Shown here piece after piece: positions 45,488-57,356 of a stretch of DNA of 64,000 bases. Numbering within the stretch: position 1 is the first letter of the stretch; each line of letters opens with the position of its first letter. This DNA is from Stenocarpella maydis (lineage: Eukaryota; Ascomycota; Sordariomycetes; Diaporthales; Diaporthaceae). The position numbers and the translations under genes are program-made. Where the stretch lies: contig NQMI01000001.1 of the NCBI GenBank assembly GCA_002270565.1, positions 187,973 to 251,972 on the forward strand. Direction: 5' to 3'. The notes under the pieces are model-generated. The model saw only the letters and a list, made by a program, of their open reading frames with translations, did not search any database and had not been told where the DNA came from.

Positions 45488-46462
45488 NGGCACAATATAG
45501 TGCTGTTCCCATACAGAATGTCCGCTCCCAACAATTTGTACCGCTTATTTGTCGTCTTTAGTACTTAAGGGTTGTAAAAGAAATGCGCGATAAGGACTCG
45601 TGATTCCTTCGCCTGTAGGCCACAGGTTGAATAAGGATTTACTTGGAACTGGAATAATAACTATCCGGCCTCCTGGACCTGGATCTCTGGACCCCCTCTC
45701 CCCCTGACTGAGTGTTGACAATTGGCTAAATTGGGTATAGTGCAGATTAACTGTCTTCCGGCGGCAGATATTAGCAATAGGGTTTAATGATAACTCAATC
45801 GGTAAAAGCCCTCTCCGTTAGAGGCTAATATTAAGAGTTGGTGGGTAGAGGAAGCAGTAGTTGGGTTAGGTAGGGATTGTAGTAAACAGTAATGAATGGT
45901 ATATCGGAGCCAACTTCTCAGCAAATGCGTAGTAGAGCGTGTACTGTCTGATGCTGCTTTGGGTAAGTATGTAAAATATACGTTAAGCAGGAGTTAAGAC
46001 CGCGAAATCTCGATTGGGGACGCTCAATATAATATAGCTAGCAACTTAAGTACCCGTAGGATAGTAGTAACCCTCATCACCTAAACCCTTAATATATAGG
46101 CACTACTATAAAAATCTTGGTTATAAGGTCTCGCCCTTAGGATAGATTTAAACTATAGATTGGCTAACTATATAGCTCCTTAGGGTAAGATATAGGTAAC
46201 TAATTGATGGGGATATGAAGTTTTGCTAGTTGCTGGTACTGTGTGATCCCTTTTTGTGTCTCAGGGTACTTGTTGACTGCCATCCGGGGCTCAGGGTGGT
46301 GATGATTGGTGGTCCTCCCCCATGGGGTAGGGCGGCGTTGGTGTGCGTGGCTTTGCTAACTAAGTTGCATTGGTTAGTTAACTGCTGTAGGTTGTGGTCT
46401 TTGCTGGGCAAGTTAGCGTATAGCTGTTCTTGCAGCAATTGTTGTGATCCCTTGTATGGTAT

Positions 46463-46870
46463 TTAGGTAGAGGAAGGGGTCGTTATTGCTAGCTGGCTAT
46501 AGTCTATATATCCTTCTACCTTAATGATGAGGGTATTGTTATTAATAAGGCGTTCTAATGCCTTATTTAGGGTACTCTTCGTGAAGGCATCTGCTGGGTT
46601 ATAGTCCCTAGCAATCCACTGGATCTTGTAGATCTCATGCTTCTCATATGACTGCCTTAATGCCATTATATCAATTATAAGGCGCTTCTCTTTTATCATC
46701 CCTAGCTTGACCAGATACTCATATAGAGAGTAGGAATCTATATAAACAATAAGAGGGATCTCTGGCAGGTTTAAGCATGTAGTAATTTGGCGGAGAGTAG
46801 CAGCTATTACGATCCCTATATTAAAGCCATTAACCATACTATAGATCTCAGAAGCAAGTATGCTATGCAT
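46463..46870 (-). pseudogene. copia RNase H fragment, longest intact piece of copy A
   Basis: 135 codons open, starting MHSILASEIYSMVNGFNIGI and containing IPLIVYIDSYSLYEYLVKLG and IARDYNPADAFTKSTLNKAL, the C-terminal half of a Ty1/copia RNase H. Upstream RNase H and RT are broken by stops. The same region of copy C (about 62820-63220) has more stops. Confidence 0.8.
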
Positions 46871-49800
46871 AACCCTCTTGCACTTAATTAATAACTAATA
46901 GAGGATATTCCCGGTAATCTCCCATATAGACGGTTGCTTAGCTTGCGCTTCATTTATTAGGGTAATTATATAGCCAATCTGAGAACTAAGGTCCTTATTG
47001 TTAGCAAAAGATCCATCCACAAAGATCATCAACTTAGCTGCTGTGAGGTCTAAAGGAATGTAGTTAAGACTATAGCTAAGGTAATTTGCTTGCTACTTTA
47101 GCCGCTTGTTCAACTTAGTACAGTCCTCTTCTTTGGGGTCTTGGATTTAAGCCGCAATAGAGAGGTCAAATGCTGCTTCCAGGTGGCAAATAGAAGCTAG
47201 ATATGCTCCTCTTGCGCGCTGCTCTATGTACTGTTAAGCGCGGTCCTCAGCCGTATAGTCAACTGGCTGTATCTTTACCCCTTAGCCCTTCTGTCTGAAA
47301 TGTATGATGCTATCGTGTAACATCATAATCTTCATGCTGTTAAAGTCCAGTAATTTCTCAGGAGTCAGCCTATCCTTTGGCTTACAGCGGATCTCCTCCT
47401 CCTTAATCTTCTATTCTTTAAGCTCTAAAAAAGCCGGGGTATAGAGGGTAAGAGTATCATTAGTCTGTATGGTGGTAATACCAAAGATGTCCTCACTGCT
47501 ATAGTCAGCTATCAAGAGGCATGGGTCGTATACAGATATAATCATCCCCAGCTTCTCAATGTAGTGCTTGTAGTACGTGGCCCACCAGTGCACACCAGCT
47601 TCTGCAATGCCATATAAGGGCTTGACTACCCTTATGATTGTGCCGGCCGGGTATTTGCCCCTTATTTCAGGGGGAAGGTAGCACAGAATGGGCCTCTCAA
47701 GCGTGAATTTTAACTGTAGATAGGCCTAAGTAACATTACAGAGCTCAAAATGGAGTCCCTTAGTCATCAACATAGGCATAAGGGCAATGAGAAGTCAATG
47801 ACTTACACGTTGTACCGTTAGTAACTATATAAGGATCTCATGCTTTATAAGGTTACTAAATCCGGTAACAATAAGGCGGGACTTCTCATATAGCTTCTCA
47901 GTTTTACCCTTAATCTCCCTAATAATGCAAGATTTGAAGATTTAGATTCCTCCATGCTTCCACTCATCAAACTGCTTAAACCAGAATACTCCTCAGCTAA
48001 TCAGCTCAGATACTTCCTTATCATCTAACTCTTTAAAGGGGTTGCCTGGGGTGGTAATGATGCCGTCCCGGCGGAGCTTTAGAGCGAGCTTATAGTTCTC
48101 GACCTCACATGGGGTGAGGAACACATAAGCAGTAATCTCATCTTCCACATCATCAGCAGTAGCAGCGCTATCATTATCATCATCCGTAATAACAACCGCC
48201 TTCTTCCTGCTCTTTGCCCCCCGTAGCCATCCTCATCATCAAGGGATTACCGGGTCAGGAATAGCCAGTATAGGGTCTAGCTCAAAGCATACTAGCTCCT
48301 CTAGGGTATTATCAGGGTCCGGCAAATCAAGAGGTTCTTCTTCATTACAATAGTATGGCTGTATAAGGGTTGACCAGAAGACGACTGGTCCATTAGGAAG
48401 GTTGATTATCACATCATGGTTATCAATAGAGAGCAGTTTATATAGGCCTTGCCACTCAGTCTTTTCTCTCCATACCCGAACTTCACTCTAGAGTAGTAGG
48501 CTTAAGACTTCTAATATAACTAGGCCATTCCTTACACGCAATGCTTTACTAATCTTGCATATAGCATTAATTTTCCTGATCTCCTTCATCGCCTTCTATA
48601 TCACCTCAGCTCTCTTTAGAGTAGATAGCATAGGGGCTAAGTCCTCTATTACACGCGGGTATACTCCAAATACAAGGAGAGTTAGCACGAGACTATCCGG
48701 GCCAACTGTGTTGTTAACCACACTAAAGCTTGCCTATAGTATAGCTTCTTTAGTAAATATAGTTAACAACTCAGCATATAATATATTAAAAGCCCTATAT
48801 AAAGGAGCATAATATCACTCTACTTTGCCAATCAACTAGTATACTTCCACAGGTATTTGTTTATATATAATCCCTATAATACATGCAGTACTCTTGAACT
48901 CGCCAGAAGCAAAGTTAGTTCCTACATCGAATACAAGACGGTCTGGGGGACCCATGTATGTATCAATCTAGCAGCTCCTTAGGGCTTCCCATGTATCTTT
49001 GGTAAAGAGAGAAGCCAAGAATCATCCGGCTTGGAAGGAGGTAGCTAAGTTAATAACGTGTAGTATAGGGAGCCCTATCAAGTATATCACATCCATAATA
49101 ACTTCATAGTTAAAGTTAACATTATTATGGAGGTTAAACTTGAATCTCTGGGGCGCGGGAGAGTGCATTTGGTAATGGTGGCAGAACTTAGTAATAGCCT
49201 CTAGTGCTGAGGAATCAATATTGTGGCTAGCGCCCGCTAGTAGCCGAGAGAGCCTCTCAACTAATAGGTGCCCAAATCATCTGTGTAGTTATTATAACTC
49301 GGTCTCCGTAAGGAAGAGAACGGGGGCGTTGCTACCCTTATTGATATCTGTAAGGAACCATAAATATCCCTACTTCTAAATAACAGGAAATGTCCTCTTG
49401 TGCTGCTAATTTGGCTTGTGTTATATAACTTCGTTAGTTGTGTTTTGCATGAAGAGCGAGTGTATATTTATATCTTATATATATAAGAGGAAGGGGGTTG
49501 GCGTCTTTATTATGTGGAATGTTAAGTTGCTGGCTGCTGTATTAACTGTAGTTGCCCCTATTAACTATAGTAGTTCTCCTGGCCCAAAGCGGACTGTTGC
49601 TTCTCTTGTGCGAGATGTATTAAGAGTAATAGGCACAAGTTGCCATAGCGCAGTGTATTGGTTGTGCCCAATAGTGGAGTAGTTAGCTGCGCCAGTATCT
49701 GGGAGAATCCCTTGGAAATGCTGATGCAAGTAGTTGTCTATTGTGAAGACCTCCTTAATACCACCAGCTCCTTTGCTGGTCTTAGTGTCGCTAGTGTTAA

Positions 49801-52325
49801 CATTGTTCCCGCCAGTCATAGGGCCGGGGTCATCCTGGTCCTCCTTATTATCATTAATACCAAAAGTATAGAGGAAGGCTTAATCTACTAACTATATATA
49901 ATTTTCGTGGCTTTTGGCACTACTAACAAATATACTGGTGCTTTCTTAATTATTACTCTTGTAGTTGATGCCCTTATAGTTAATAAGAAATAAGTAGAAT
50001 TCCTTATCTGAGCTGCTATATATATATATATATATACCCTTGGCCCTTTAGCGCTCTTGGAAGGAGTAATTTGATAACTAATACCCCTCCTTCTAGTAGA
50101 TATAGCACCTTTTCTTATCTAGGGGGTTATCTCTCTTATGCCTTCTATATAGGTAGTTATCTCCTCTAGAGGGTAGTTAGAAGTTGCCCTAGGGGCGATA
50201 GTTGCTTTAGGGATAGTAGTTGCCTTATCCCAGGGGGTATTACCCACATGTAGAGCCTTATGAGTAGTTGCCTCTGCGCCACCAGTCATTATTATACCGG
50301 CAGTTCAGGTAGTACTAGTCATTCTCAGAGTGCTTAGAGTGATAAAAGTAGTCATTACCAGGGTAGTTAAAGTGCTCATTATTGCCCTAATCTTCCTCAT
50401 TATTATAGTTGCCATCTAGCTAATCATTATTACCTTGCCCTATAGTGTATTGCTGGGAGGGGCGCTAAGGTCCTGATAATATAGCATAATAATGGAGCAT
50501 ATTACATGCTTTATTAGCAGTAGCCAGGGCCATCACCTCAACATAGTAGAACTCAGGTATACCACGTATTGCGCGTATAAGGTTGTTATGTAGTAGTTTA
50601 TCTCTAAGTGCTCCTTTGTAGCCAAGTATTCAGGCATATTACTTCATGTTTTTAATTAGAATCTCTACTACTTCTGATAGGGTTTTATTCTTGTTTCTTT
50701 GCTATGTTGATGCAAAAGTAGTAGTATTCCATGTGGTTAAATACACTCGTTATCTGCCATCTGTATTAAATTATTGCTTGAGTTTAGCATATACCATAGT
50801 AAAGGTGTCTCTATCTATAATCAACTAAATATAAAAGTCCTTAGCCTCGCCCTTTAATATCACGGGTAATGCTACCTAGAAGTAGGTAGGGTATAGGTGA
50901 TTATTCTTGCAGATATCATAAAAAAGATGAATCTTATTATTAAGTACTTCATCCGTTACCTCGGTGAACTTTTTATCATCCAAGTAGTATTTAGCCAAGT
51001 TAGCAGATATCCCTTTCTCTAATAGTATGCCATTTAGCGGCACTGGAGGGATTGTTGCGTACTTCTTATAGGACACTCGGAATTCTTCCCACTTAAGTGA
51101 TGACTCATAGCTATCAGAGGTCTTAAAGGCATAGATGCCGCGTGGCTGACGGGATGGTGGTTGAGGTTTGGGTATGGCTGGTGTAGTGGGTTGCAGTATG
51201 GGTCCCTAAGTACTTAGGCCTATTCTCCAGTTATTACTTAGTACTAGTTCATATCCTTCAAACAATCTGTTATTATCAAAAGGGATATAATCATGATATC
51301 TCTTTAACTAAATCATCTGTTAATATTAGTGTTATGTAGATGCTAGGGCTCTCGGCAGGGATTCTAACTTCAATAGTTCCATAAAGGCCTTTGTATTATC
51401 ATTAACCTATAGGCATATCCCTTTATATTATAGCATCTTCTTGAGGGCTGAAAGGATATCATGATAAACTGCCTTAAATGCTGGTTCTTCCCAACCCTAG
51501 AAGTCATTCTTAAACTCCTTATAGACATCTTGGCTAGTAAGTCTTATATATACTTGATAGCGCCATTACACATAGGTACTCAGGTGCATTATATATTATC
51601 TTAAGTTACTTAGGGCCTCTGGATCTAGGTCTATTCCCTATAGGTTAGCATTAAGACCTGATTTAGTAGCAGCTTCCTTAAGTGATATTTCCTTAATTAT
51701 ATCCCATAAGTTGATCAGGCTAAGACCGGTAGCACCCGCCAGTATAGTTATTAATACTAATAGCATAGGGGTGTTATCTTCGCCAGCCATCATAATATAT
51801 AGGTTATATAGTTAATAACAGGGGTGTGCTAGGGCAAAGTAGGGGTTAAATAAATAGTGACAAGAGGTAGTAAGTGTATAGGGGTAAGCTTGTTAGCAGG
51901 GGGTAGTAAAGATATGCCGGCTGGTGGAGTTAACCTTGGTTGGTATAGCTGTTGCTAGGGTCGTTGCTGGTTGATTGCTGATGTATACCGAAGTGGTGAT
52001 ATCTTTAGCATTATCTTTAAGAGTAGCGGGGGTTAGCAACGTTATGCAGTATCCATATTCTGTAGTTGCCTTCTAATGATACTTAGGGCGTGATGGATGC
52101 GCGTTTAATGAAGATAGAGTATAGCGTAGCGCATATAGAGCCCTCTTCGCCTTATGATGGGTAGTAATGATATCATTAAAGTCCACTATAGCATTATTAT
52201 GGAATCCGCTGAAGTCTCTTTAAGGGGCGGTATCGTTAGTATTGTTAGTATAGCTACTATTAAGCAGCGAAGGCCTGTTTTTTCAACCTTGCTAATCTGT
52301 GGTTGCCCTTGCAACTACTGATTAG

Positions 52326-52538
52326 TGTTGGCTGGGTCACGTATTGCAATACGATTGGGGGTTATGGTTAAAATTCTCTCTATCTAGGAGTAGTGGGTGT
52401 AGTGGGCGTAGCCCGCCAACTATCTCGGGCTTATATAGAGGATAGTGGTTGCTGAGTAAGCAACTACGTCCTCTANCTACAGTATGGTAGCTGTAGTGCT
52501 AGCCCACCAGTGTGCTGTTGCACACTGCTATTGCCACA
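52326..52538 (-). repeat. 5' LTR of copia copy A (213 bases)
   Basis: On the minus strand it starts TGTGGCAATAGCAG and ends CCAGCCAACA (TGT...ACA). TATATAA lies at 52439-52433. A single N (52476) sits where the sister copies have G/C. The length equals that of copies B and C. The 3' end is inferred from the terminal dinucleotides, as no second LTR is in the window. Confidence 0.6.
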
Positions 52539-53799
52539 ATAAAGACTAATTATCTACTTATCTTAATTTAAAGATATACTACTTCTATAACTCTAAATAT
52601 TATAAATATAGTATATTATAAATTAATCTTAGGACTTCTATAGCTATATACTATAAACCCTTAAATTAATTAGATTACTAGCTAGATCTTTTAAGATAAA
52701 GCTATTCCCTAAAAGAAGGTTATAATTAATAGTATAAAAAGGAGTTATATTACTAAGGATAGTAAATAGATAATACATTTAAATGGACTTATAGTTACTT
52801 TTATAAGCAGGCAGGAGACCTAGCTTGAGAAATATAAAGAAGGATTGAACCTTTTAAGTACCTCATAGAAATGCTAAAGTCAATCAGAAGATCGTTACTC
52901 CTAGAAGCAAAACCTTAGTCCGCCACAAACCAACCCTTAGAAGCCCCAACTAACCAGTTAATACACTACATACCAGCAAGAAATATAATAATACCTCCTC
53001 TACTTAAAAAAAGAGATAGAGATAAATATAAATAGACTAGCATAAATACTAAGAGAATACTATAAGTTTAAGAAAGTATTTTAAGGTAAACTTAATATAA
53101 TATTACTATAATATACATGATAGGATTATAAGATATCCTTAAAACTAGGGATTATACTATAGTTTAAACCTATTTATAGACTTAATAAAGAATAACTTAA
53201 GGCACTTAAGGAGTATTTTAATGAGAACCTTAAGAAAGGATTCATCAGACTATTATAATTACTAGTAGGATACCTAATCCTCTTTGTACTAAAGAAGAAT
53301 AATAAATTATGACTATATATTAATTATTAGTAACTTAATAATATTATAAATAAAAACTAATATCCCATTTCTTTTATTAAAGAATTTAGAGATTAACTTG
53401 GGGGAGTAAAATGGTTTATAATATTTAATCTAAAGTATAGATATAACCTTATTTAAATTAAAAAAGAAAAAGAATAGAAGAAAGCATTTACGATATACTA
53501 TAGATATTATAAAATAATAGTTATACTCTTGAAATTAACTAATATACTAGCTTTATTTTAAGAAATAATTAACTATATCTTATATAAATACCTAAATATT
53601 TTTATTATTACCTACCTTAATAATATTCTCATCTTTTTTAGAAAACCTTAAAGATTATAAAGAATATATTAAGAAAATACTATGAAAGCTTTAGAATATA
53701 AACCTTCTTATAGAACTAGAGAAATGCAAATAGCACTCTTAAAAAGTTAATTACCTTAGATATATAATTAAATCAAGGAAAATTAAGATATAAGAAGGT
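52539..53799 (+). mobile_element. Ty3/gypsy retrotransposon fragment (RIP-decayed pol)
   Basis: From about 53181 the plus strand encodes a recognisable gypsy reverse transcriptase read through many stops: LNKE, LKALKEYFNENLKKGFIR, LLVGYLILFVLKKNNKL, LGGVKWFIIFNLKYRYNLI, LKLTNILALF, EIINYILYKYLNIFIITYL, then NNILIFF. The catalytic YLDD reads YLNN. The upstream part (about 52750-53150) looks like the preceding pol region. The right end is cut by copia copy B at 53800 and the left end abuts copy A at 52538, so the fragment lies between two head-to-head copia LTRs. Confidence 0.8.
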
Positions 53800-54012
53800 T
53801 GTGGCAATAGCAGTGTGCAACAGCACACTGGTGGGCTAGCACTACAGCTACCATACTGTAGCTAGAGGACGTAGTTGCTTACTCAGCAACCACTACCCTC
53901 TATATAAGCCCGAGATAGCTGGCGGGCTACGCCCACTACACCCACTACTCCTAGATAGAGAGAATTTTAACCATAACCCCCAATCGTATTGCAATACGTG
54001 ACCCAGCCAACA
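53800..54012 (+). repeat. 5' LTR of copia copy B (213 bases)
   Basis: TGTGGCAATAG ... CCAGCCAACA, with TATATAA at 53901-53907. A perfect 8-bp stem-loop (CAGTGTGC, AACA, GCACACTG; 53811-53830) and a second stem (CTACAG/CTGTAG; 53842-53861) lie just inside the left terminus. Confidence 0.6.
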
Positions 54013-56930
54013 CTGATCAGTGGTTGCAAGGGTGACTACAGATTAGCAAGGTTGAAGAGACAGGCCTTCGCTGCTTGATAGTGGCTGTGCTAATGGTACT
54101 GATGGTACCGCCCCTTGAAGAGACTTTAGCGGATTCCGTAATGATGCTATAGTGGACTTTAATAATATTATTACTATCTATTGTAAGGCGAAGAGGGCTC
54201 TATATACGCTACGCTATACTCTATCTTCATTAAACGCGTGTTTATTACGCCTTGAGTATTATTGGAAGGCAATTGCGGAATATAAATACTGTATAATATT
54301 GCTAACCCCCACTACTCTTAAAGATAATGCTGAAGATATTACTACTTCAGTATATATTGGCAATTAACTGGTAATGACCCTGGTAACAGCTATACCAATT
54401 GAGGTTAACTCTACCAGCCGGCATATCTTCACTACCCCCTACTAACAAGCTTACCCCTATATACTTACTACCCCTTGTTACTATTTATTTAACCCCTACT
54501 TTGCCCTAGCACACCCCTATTATCAACCATATAACCTATACATTATGATAGCTAGCAAAGATAATACCCTTATACTATTAGCATTAATAACTATACTAGC
54601 GGGTGCTACCGATCTTGGCCTGATCAACTTATAGGATATAATTAAGGAAATATCACTTAAGGAAGCCGCCACTAAATCAGGTCTTAATGCCGACCTATGG
54701 GGAATAGACCTAGATCCAGAGGCCCTGAGTAACCCAAGACAACATATAATGCACCTGAGTACCTATGTGCAATGGCGCTATTAAGCATATGTAAGACTCA
54801 CTAGCTAAGATATCTATAAGGAGTTTAAGAATAACTTCTAGGGTTGGGAAGAACTAGCATTTAAGGCAGTTTATTATAATATCCTCTCGGCCCTTAAGAA
54901 GATGCTATAATGCAAAGGGATATGCCTATAGGTTAACAATAATATAAAGGCCTTTATGGAACTATTGGAGTTAGAATCCCTGCTAAGAGCCCTGGTATCT
55001 GTATAATACCAGTATTAATAGATGATTTAGTTAAAGAGATATTGTGATTATATCCCTTTTAATAATAATAGATTATTTGAAGGATATGAACTAATACTAA
55101 GTAATAACTGGAGAACAGGCCCAAGTACTTAGGGACCCATACTGCAACCCACTGCACCAGCTGTACCCAAACCTTAACCACCATCCCATCAGCCATGCGG
55201 CATCTATGCCTTTAAGACCTCTAATGGCTATAAGTTATTACCCAAGTGGGAAGAATTCCAAGTATCCTATAAGAAGTATGCAACAATCCCTCTAATGCTG
55301 CTAAATAGTATACTATTGGAGAAAGGGATGTCTGCTAACTTAGCTAAATACTACTTAAATAATAAGAAGTTCACCGGGGTAATAGATGAAGTGCTTAATA
55401 ATAAGATTCATCTTTTTTATGATATTTGCAAGAATAATTACCTATACCCTACCTACTTTCGGGTAGTATTACCCGTAATATTAAAGGGTGAGGCTAAGGA
55501 CTTTTATATCTAGTTGATTATAGATAGAGATACCTTTGCTATAGCGTATGCTAAACTTAAGTAATAATTTGATATAGATAGCAGATAATGAGTGTATTTA
55601 ACTATGTGGAATACTATTACTTTTGCATTAATATAGTAAAGAAATGAGAATAAAACCCCGTTAGAAGTAGTAGAGATTCTAATTAAAAATCTAAAGCAAT
55701 ATGCCTAAATATTTGGCTATAAAGGAGCACTTGGAGATAAACTATTATGTAACAACCTTATACGCACAATATATGGTATACCTGAGTTCTACTATATTGA
55801 GGTAACGGCCCTGGCTACTGCTAATGAAGTATGTAATATGCTTTGTTATTGTGCTGCATTATTAGGACCTTAGCGCCCCTCCCGGCAATATACTATAGGG
55901 TAAGGCAATAATGATTGGCTAGATGGTAACTATGATGATGAGGAAGACTAGGGCAATAATAAGCACTTTGACTACCCTGGTGATAACTACTTTTATCACT
56001 CTAAGCACCTTAAGAATGATTAATACTACCTGGACTGCTGGTATAATAATGACTGGCGGCGTAGAGGCAACTACTTATAAGGCTCTGTATGTGGGTGATA
56101 CCCCCTGGGATGAGGTAACTACTGTCCCTAAAGCAATTATTACCCCTAGGGCAACTTCTAACTACCCCCTAGAGGAGATAATTACTTATACGGAAGGTAT
56201 AGGAGAGATAACCCCCTAGATAAGAAAAGGTGCTATATCTGCTAGAAGGAGGGGTATTGGTTATTAAATTACTCCTTTTAAGAATGCTAGAGGGCTAAGG
56301 GTATGTATATGTATATGTATGGCAGCTTGGATAAGGAATTCTACTTGTTTCTTATTGACTATGAGGGCATTAACTATAAGAGCAATAATCAAGAAAGCAC
56401 CAGTATGTTTATTAGTAGTGCTAAAAGCTGTAAAAACTACACGTGGTTAGTAGACCAAGCCTTCCTTTATACTTTTGGCATTAATAATAATGAGGAGGAC
56501 TAGGATGACCCTAGCCCTGTGACTAGCGGGGATAATGTTAACACTAGCGACACTAAGACTGGTGAAGGAGCTAGCGGTATTAAGGAGGTCTTTATGATAG
56601 ATAACTACTTGCGTTAGCATTTCCAAGGGATTCTCCTAGATACTGGTGCAGCTAACTACTCTACTATTAGGCACAACTAATATACTGCGCTATGGCAACT
56701 TGTGCCTATTACTCTTGATATATCTCGTGCAGGAGAAGCAATAGTCCGCTTTGGGCCAGGAGAACTACTATAGTTAATAGGGGCAACTATAGTTAATATA
56801 GCAGCTGGCAACTTAACGTTCTACATGATGAAGATGCTAACCCCCTTCTTCTTATGTATATAAGATATGAATATATACTTGCTCTTCGTGCGGAATATGA
56901 CTAATGAAGTTGTATAATATAAGCTAAATT
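53800..56930 (+). mobile_element. Ty1/copia retrotransposon, copy B, 5' half only
   Basis: Same family and orientation as copy C. It begins with the 213-base LTR and covers the gag region (about 54.15-56.2 kb) and protease (about 56.5-56.77 kb, including ILLDTGAANYS). It stops at an N (56931), where integrase should begin. It spans exactly 3131 bases, the same as the matching part of copy C, so no net length change has occurred despite many point differences. Stops are mostly TAA/TAG. The cut at the N may be a genuine truncation or an assembly join. Confidence 0.85.
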
Positions 56931-57143
56931 NATACATTACAAATACTTCAAATATATTTTTAAATATAAAGTTTATAAAATGTTAAGATTTGTATATATA
57001 ATACTGGGATTTCTTAATAGACATGATTTCTTTTGAAACTAATATATTATTTAAAATTTTAATCTTATAAAGATTATAATATATAATATAAATATAGAAT
57101 AATATTGATTTAAAAGTTATTCGTAAATAATAAATTTCCTTAA
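56931..57143. other. AT-rich spacer between copia copies B and C
   Basis: About 210 bases of extreme AT composition beginning with an N. Nothing recognisable. Confidence 0.5.
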
Positions 57144-57356
57144 TGTGGCAATAGCAGTGTGCAATAGCACACTGGTGGGCTAGCGCTACAGCCACCATAC
57201 TGTAGCCAGAGGACGTAGTTGCTTACTCAGCAACCACTACCCTCTATATAAGCCCGAGATAGCTGGCGGGCTACGCCTACTACACCCACTACTCCTAGAT
57301 AGAGAGAATTTTAACCATAACCCCCAATCGTATTGCAATATGTGACCCAGCCAACA
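57144..57356 (+). repeat. 5' LTR of copia copy C (213 bases)
   Basis: TGTGGCAATAG ... CCAGCCAACA, same length as in A and B; TATATAA at 57245-57251. The terminal stem-loop is kept (CAGTGTGC, AATA, GCACACTG) and the second stem is longer here (GCTACAG/CTGTAGC). Confidence 0.6.

Larger units (their letters stand above)
45488..52538 (-). mobile_element. Ty1/copia retrotransposon, copy A (RIP-decayed)
   Basis: It reads right to left: 5' LTR (52538-52326); gag region (about 52.2-50.4 kb, including 51076-50876 with SYKKYATIPPVPLNGILLEK); protease (49819-49565, ILPDTGAANYS with the DTG active site); integrase (about 49.4-48.4 kb); reverse transcriptase (about 48.1-47.2 kb, VVKPLYGIAEAGVHWWATYY then YDPCLLI); RNase H (about 47.0-46.463 kb, FVDGSFANNKDLSSQ, LASEIYSMVNGF, ARDYNPADAFTKSTL). 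The PR-INT-RT-RH order defines copia. Many in-frame TAA/TAG codons stand where Gln or Trp is expected, and the catalytic DD motif reads QTNDTL, so it is inactive. About 970 bases follow the RNase H stop. No 3' LTR is visible before the N at 45487. It is colinear with copy C in inverted orientation. Confidence 0.85.

Noticed and set aside
48555..48812. Frame with hydrophobic start, also seen in inverse at 60870-61136
   Set aside because: Antisense to the copia integrase in both copies; not an independent membrane protein.
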